Assembly (NCBI RefSeq): GCF_041075285.1
Contig: NZ_CP163512.1
Coordinates: 2,914,001 to 2,978,000, forward strand
Length of the DNA stretch: 64,000 nucleotides
DNA from: Providencia rettgeri
GTDB lineage: Bacteria; Pseudomonadota; Gammaproteobacteria; Enterobacterales; Enterobacteriaceae
Reading direction: 5' to 3'
Under the pieces are notes generated by a model. It was not told where the DNA came from and did no database searches. It saw only the letters and a list, made by a program, of their open reading frames with translations. Below, piece after piece: positions 63,520-64,000 of the stretch. A program made the translations under genes and the position numbers. Each line of letters opens with the position of its first letter. Within the stretch, counting starts at the first letter, position 1.

Positions 63520-64000
63520 ATGAGCAAAGAGATTATTGTGGTCACCGCAGCCTACGGCACACAAACCGTAAAACAACTGGGTGGACAACTGTCCTTGTTA
63601 GACACCATCCAAGGAGCAAAAGCAGATGGCGTCGAGATCCGTCAAGAACTTTTGCTGCCTAATGATAACCTGATGGACATTGCTAACGGATTACAAGCAA
63701 GGCAGTTAAAAGCTGTCTATTCCGTCCCTGATACGCTATTTCAGCAACATGCTCCTATCGAACTCAATAAGTTAAAAGGCTATTTCGAACAAGCCAAGCA
63801 ACTTAACGCCCGTTTTTTAAAACTATCACTCGGTGAGTTACCGGAACAGTATGACTTGTCTGAGGTGATTAACGTCATCAATCAATATACAACACAACTC
63901 GTAATAGAGAATGACCAAACCGAAGTAGGTGGTCATATTGCCCCATTGGAACGCTTTTTTAATGATGTGACGACACAAAACATGCCAATTAAAATGGCTT
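63520..64000 (+). CDS. Sugar-phosphate isomerase/epimerase-like TIM-barrel protein (3' end outside window)
   Basis: The ATG at 63520 (AGAGGAAAG upstream) opens a frame of 160 codons to the window end without a stop. The sequence begins MSKEIIVVTAAYGTQTV and alternates helices and strands like the xylose-isomerase-like TIM-barrel family ([45 protein letters not shown]). The last segment fits a metal-site strand. The substrate is unknown. A LacI-type palindrome before it suggests a sugar-inducible operon continuing to the right. Confidence 0.75.
   Translation, partial: MSKEIIVVTAAYGTQTVKQLGGQLSLLDTIQGAKADGVEIRQELLLPNDNLMDIANGLQARQLKAVYSVPDTLFQQHAPIELNKLKGYFEQAKQLNARFLKLSLGELPEQYDLSEVINVINQYTTQLVIENDQTEVGGHIAPLERFFNDVTTQNMPIKMA

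Overview
The window looks like chromosome of a Morganellaceae enterobacterium, most likely Providencia. The reasons are a GC content near 40 percent, two fimbrial loci each headed by an MrpJ-type HTH gene, ERIC intergenic repeats, and enterobacterial potABCD, fumA, uxaA and exuR homologues that align closely with the E. coli proteins as I remember them. The genus is an inference from content; there is no rRNA or other marker gene here.

Layout. 1-3628 (minus): the shell end of a glycyl-radical type bacterial microcompartment locus, probably choline (cut/GRM2). It has three near-identical BMC-H shell genes, a CoA-acylating aldehyde dehydrogenase with a C-terminal encapsulation-like helix, a BMC vertex protein and a cut-off Fe-alcohol dehydrogenase. 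4255-5642 (minus): a translationally coupled ToxR/ToxS-like membrane regulator pair. 5701-7152: a TetR repressor with a perfect operator, divergent from an NADPH-FMN reductase. 8070-18701 (plus): a large chaperone-usher locus with an MrpJ-like regulator, a major subunit, three chaperones, three minor subunits, an usher, a two-domain adhesin and a Sel1-SPOR cell-envelope protein. 18930-22880 (minus): potABCD. 23737-25383: fumA. 25477-31331 (minus): a second, minimal chaperone-usher locus with its own MrpJ-like gene.

32618-41584 (plus): a nitrilase, a LysR regulator and then seven mutually overlapping genes. These encode a KAS III, an NAD-dependent reductase, an MBL hydrolase, an AMP-ligase (F390-synthetase type), a PSLH-type PAP2 membrane enzyme, a sterol-desaturase-type hydroxylase and a fatty acid desaturase. 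This looks like a complete lipid or secondary-metabolite pathway whose product I do not recognise, and it is the best candidate here for an undescribed system. A secreted polysaccharide deacetylase faces it at 41625-42941.

43282-49408: a sugar-acid block with an enolase-superfamily dehydratase, an MFS transporter, a Crp-like regulator, exuR and uxaA, tied together by the same 12-bp ExuR-like site in two promoters. 49920-59545: a pentose block with an L-ribulose-5-P 4-epimerase, divergent from a DeoR regulator, a sugar ABC transporter, an UlaE-type 3-epimerase and an L-xylulose kinase. Together these would feed L-xylulose (or a relative) into the pentose phosphate pathway. The block contains a tandem array of three and a half ERIC elements. 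59601-60944 (minus): a secreted phosphoethanolamine-transferase-like protein without the usual membrane domain.

61259-63436: a tripartite HipBST toxin-antitoxin module with three evenly spaced palindromic operators, flanked by 86-bp direct repeats. 63520-64000: the start of a sugar-phosphate TIM-barrel gene preceded by a LacI-type palindrome. I found no tRNA, rRNA, IS element or CRISPR array.
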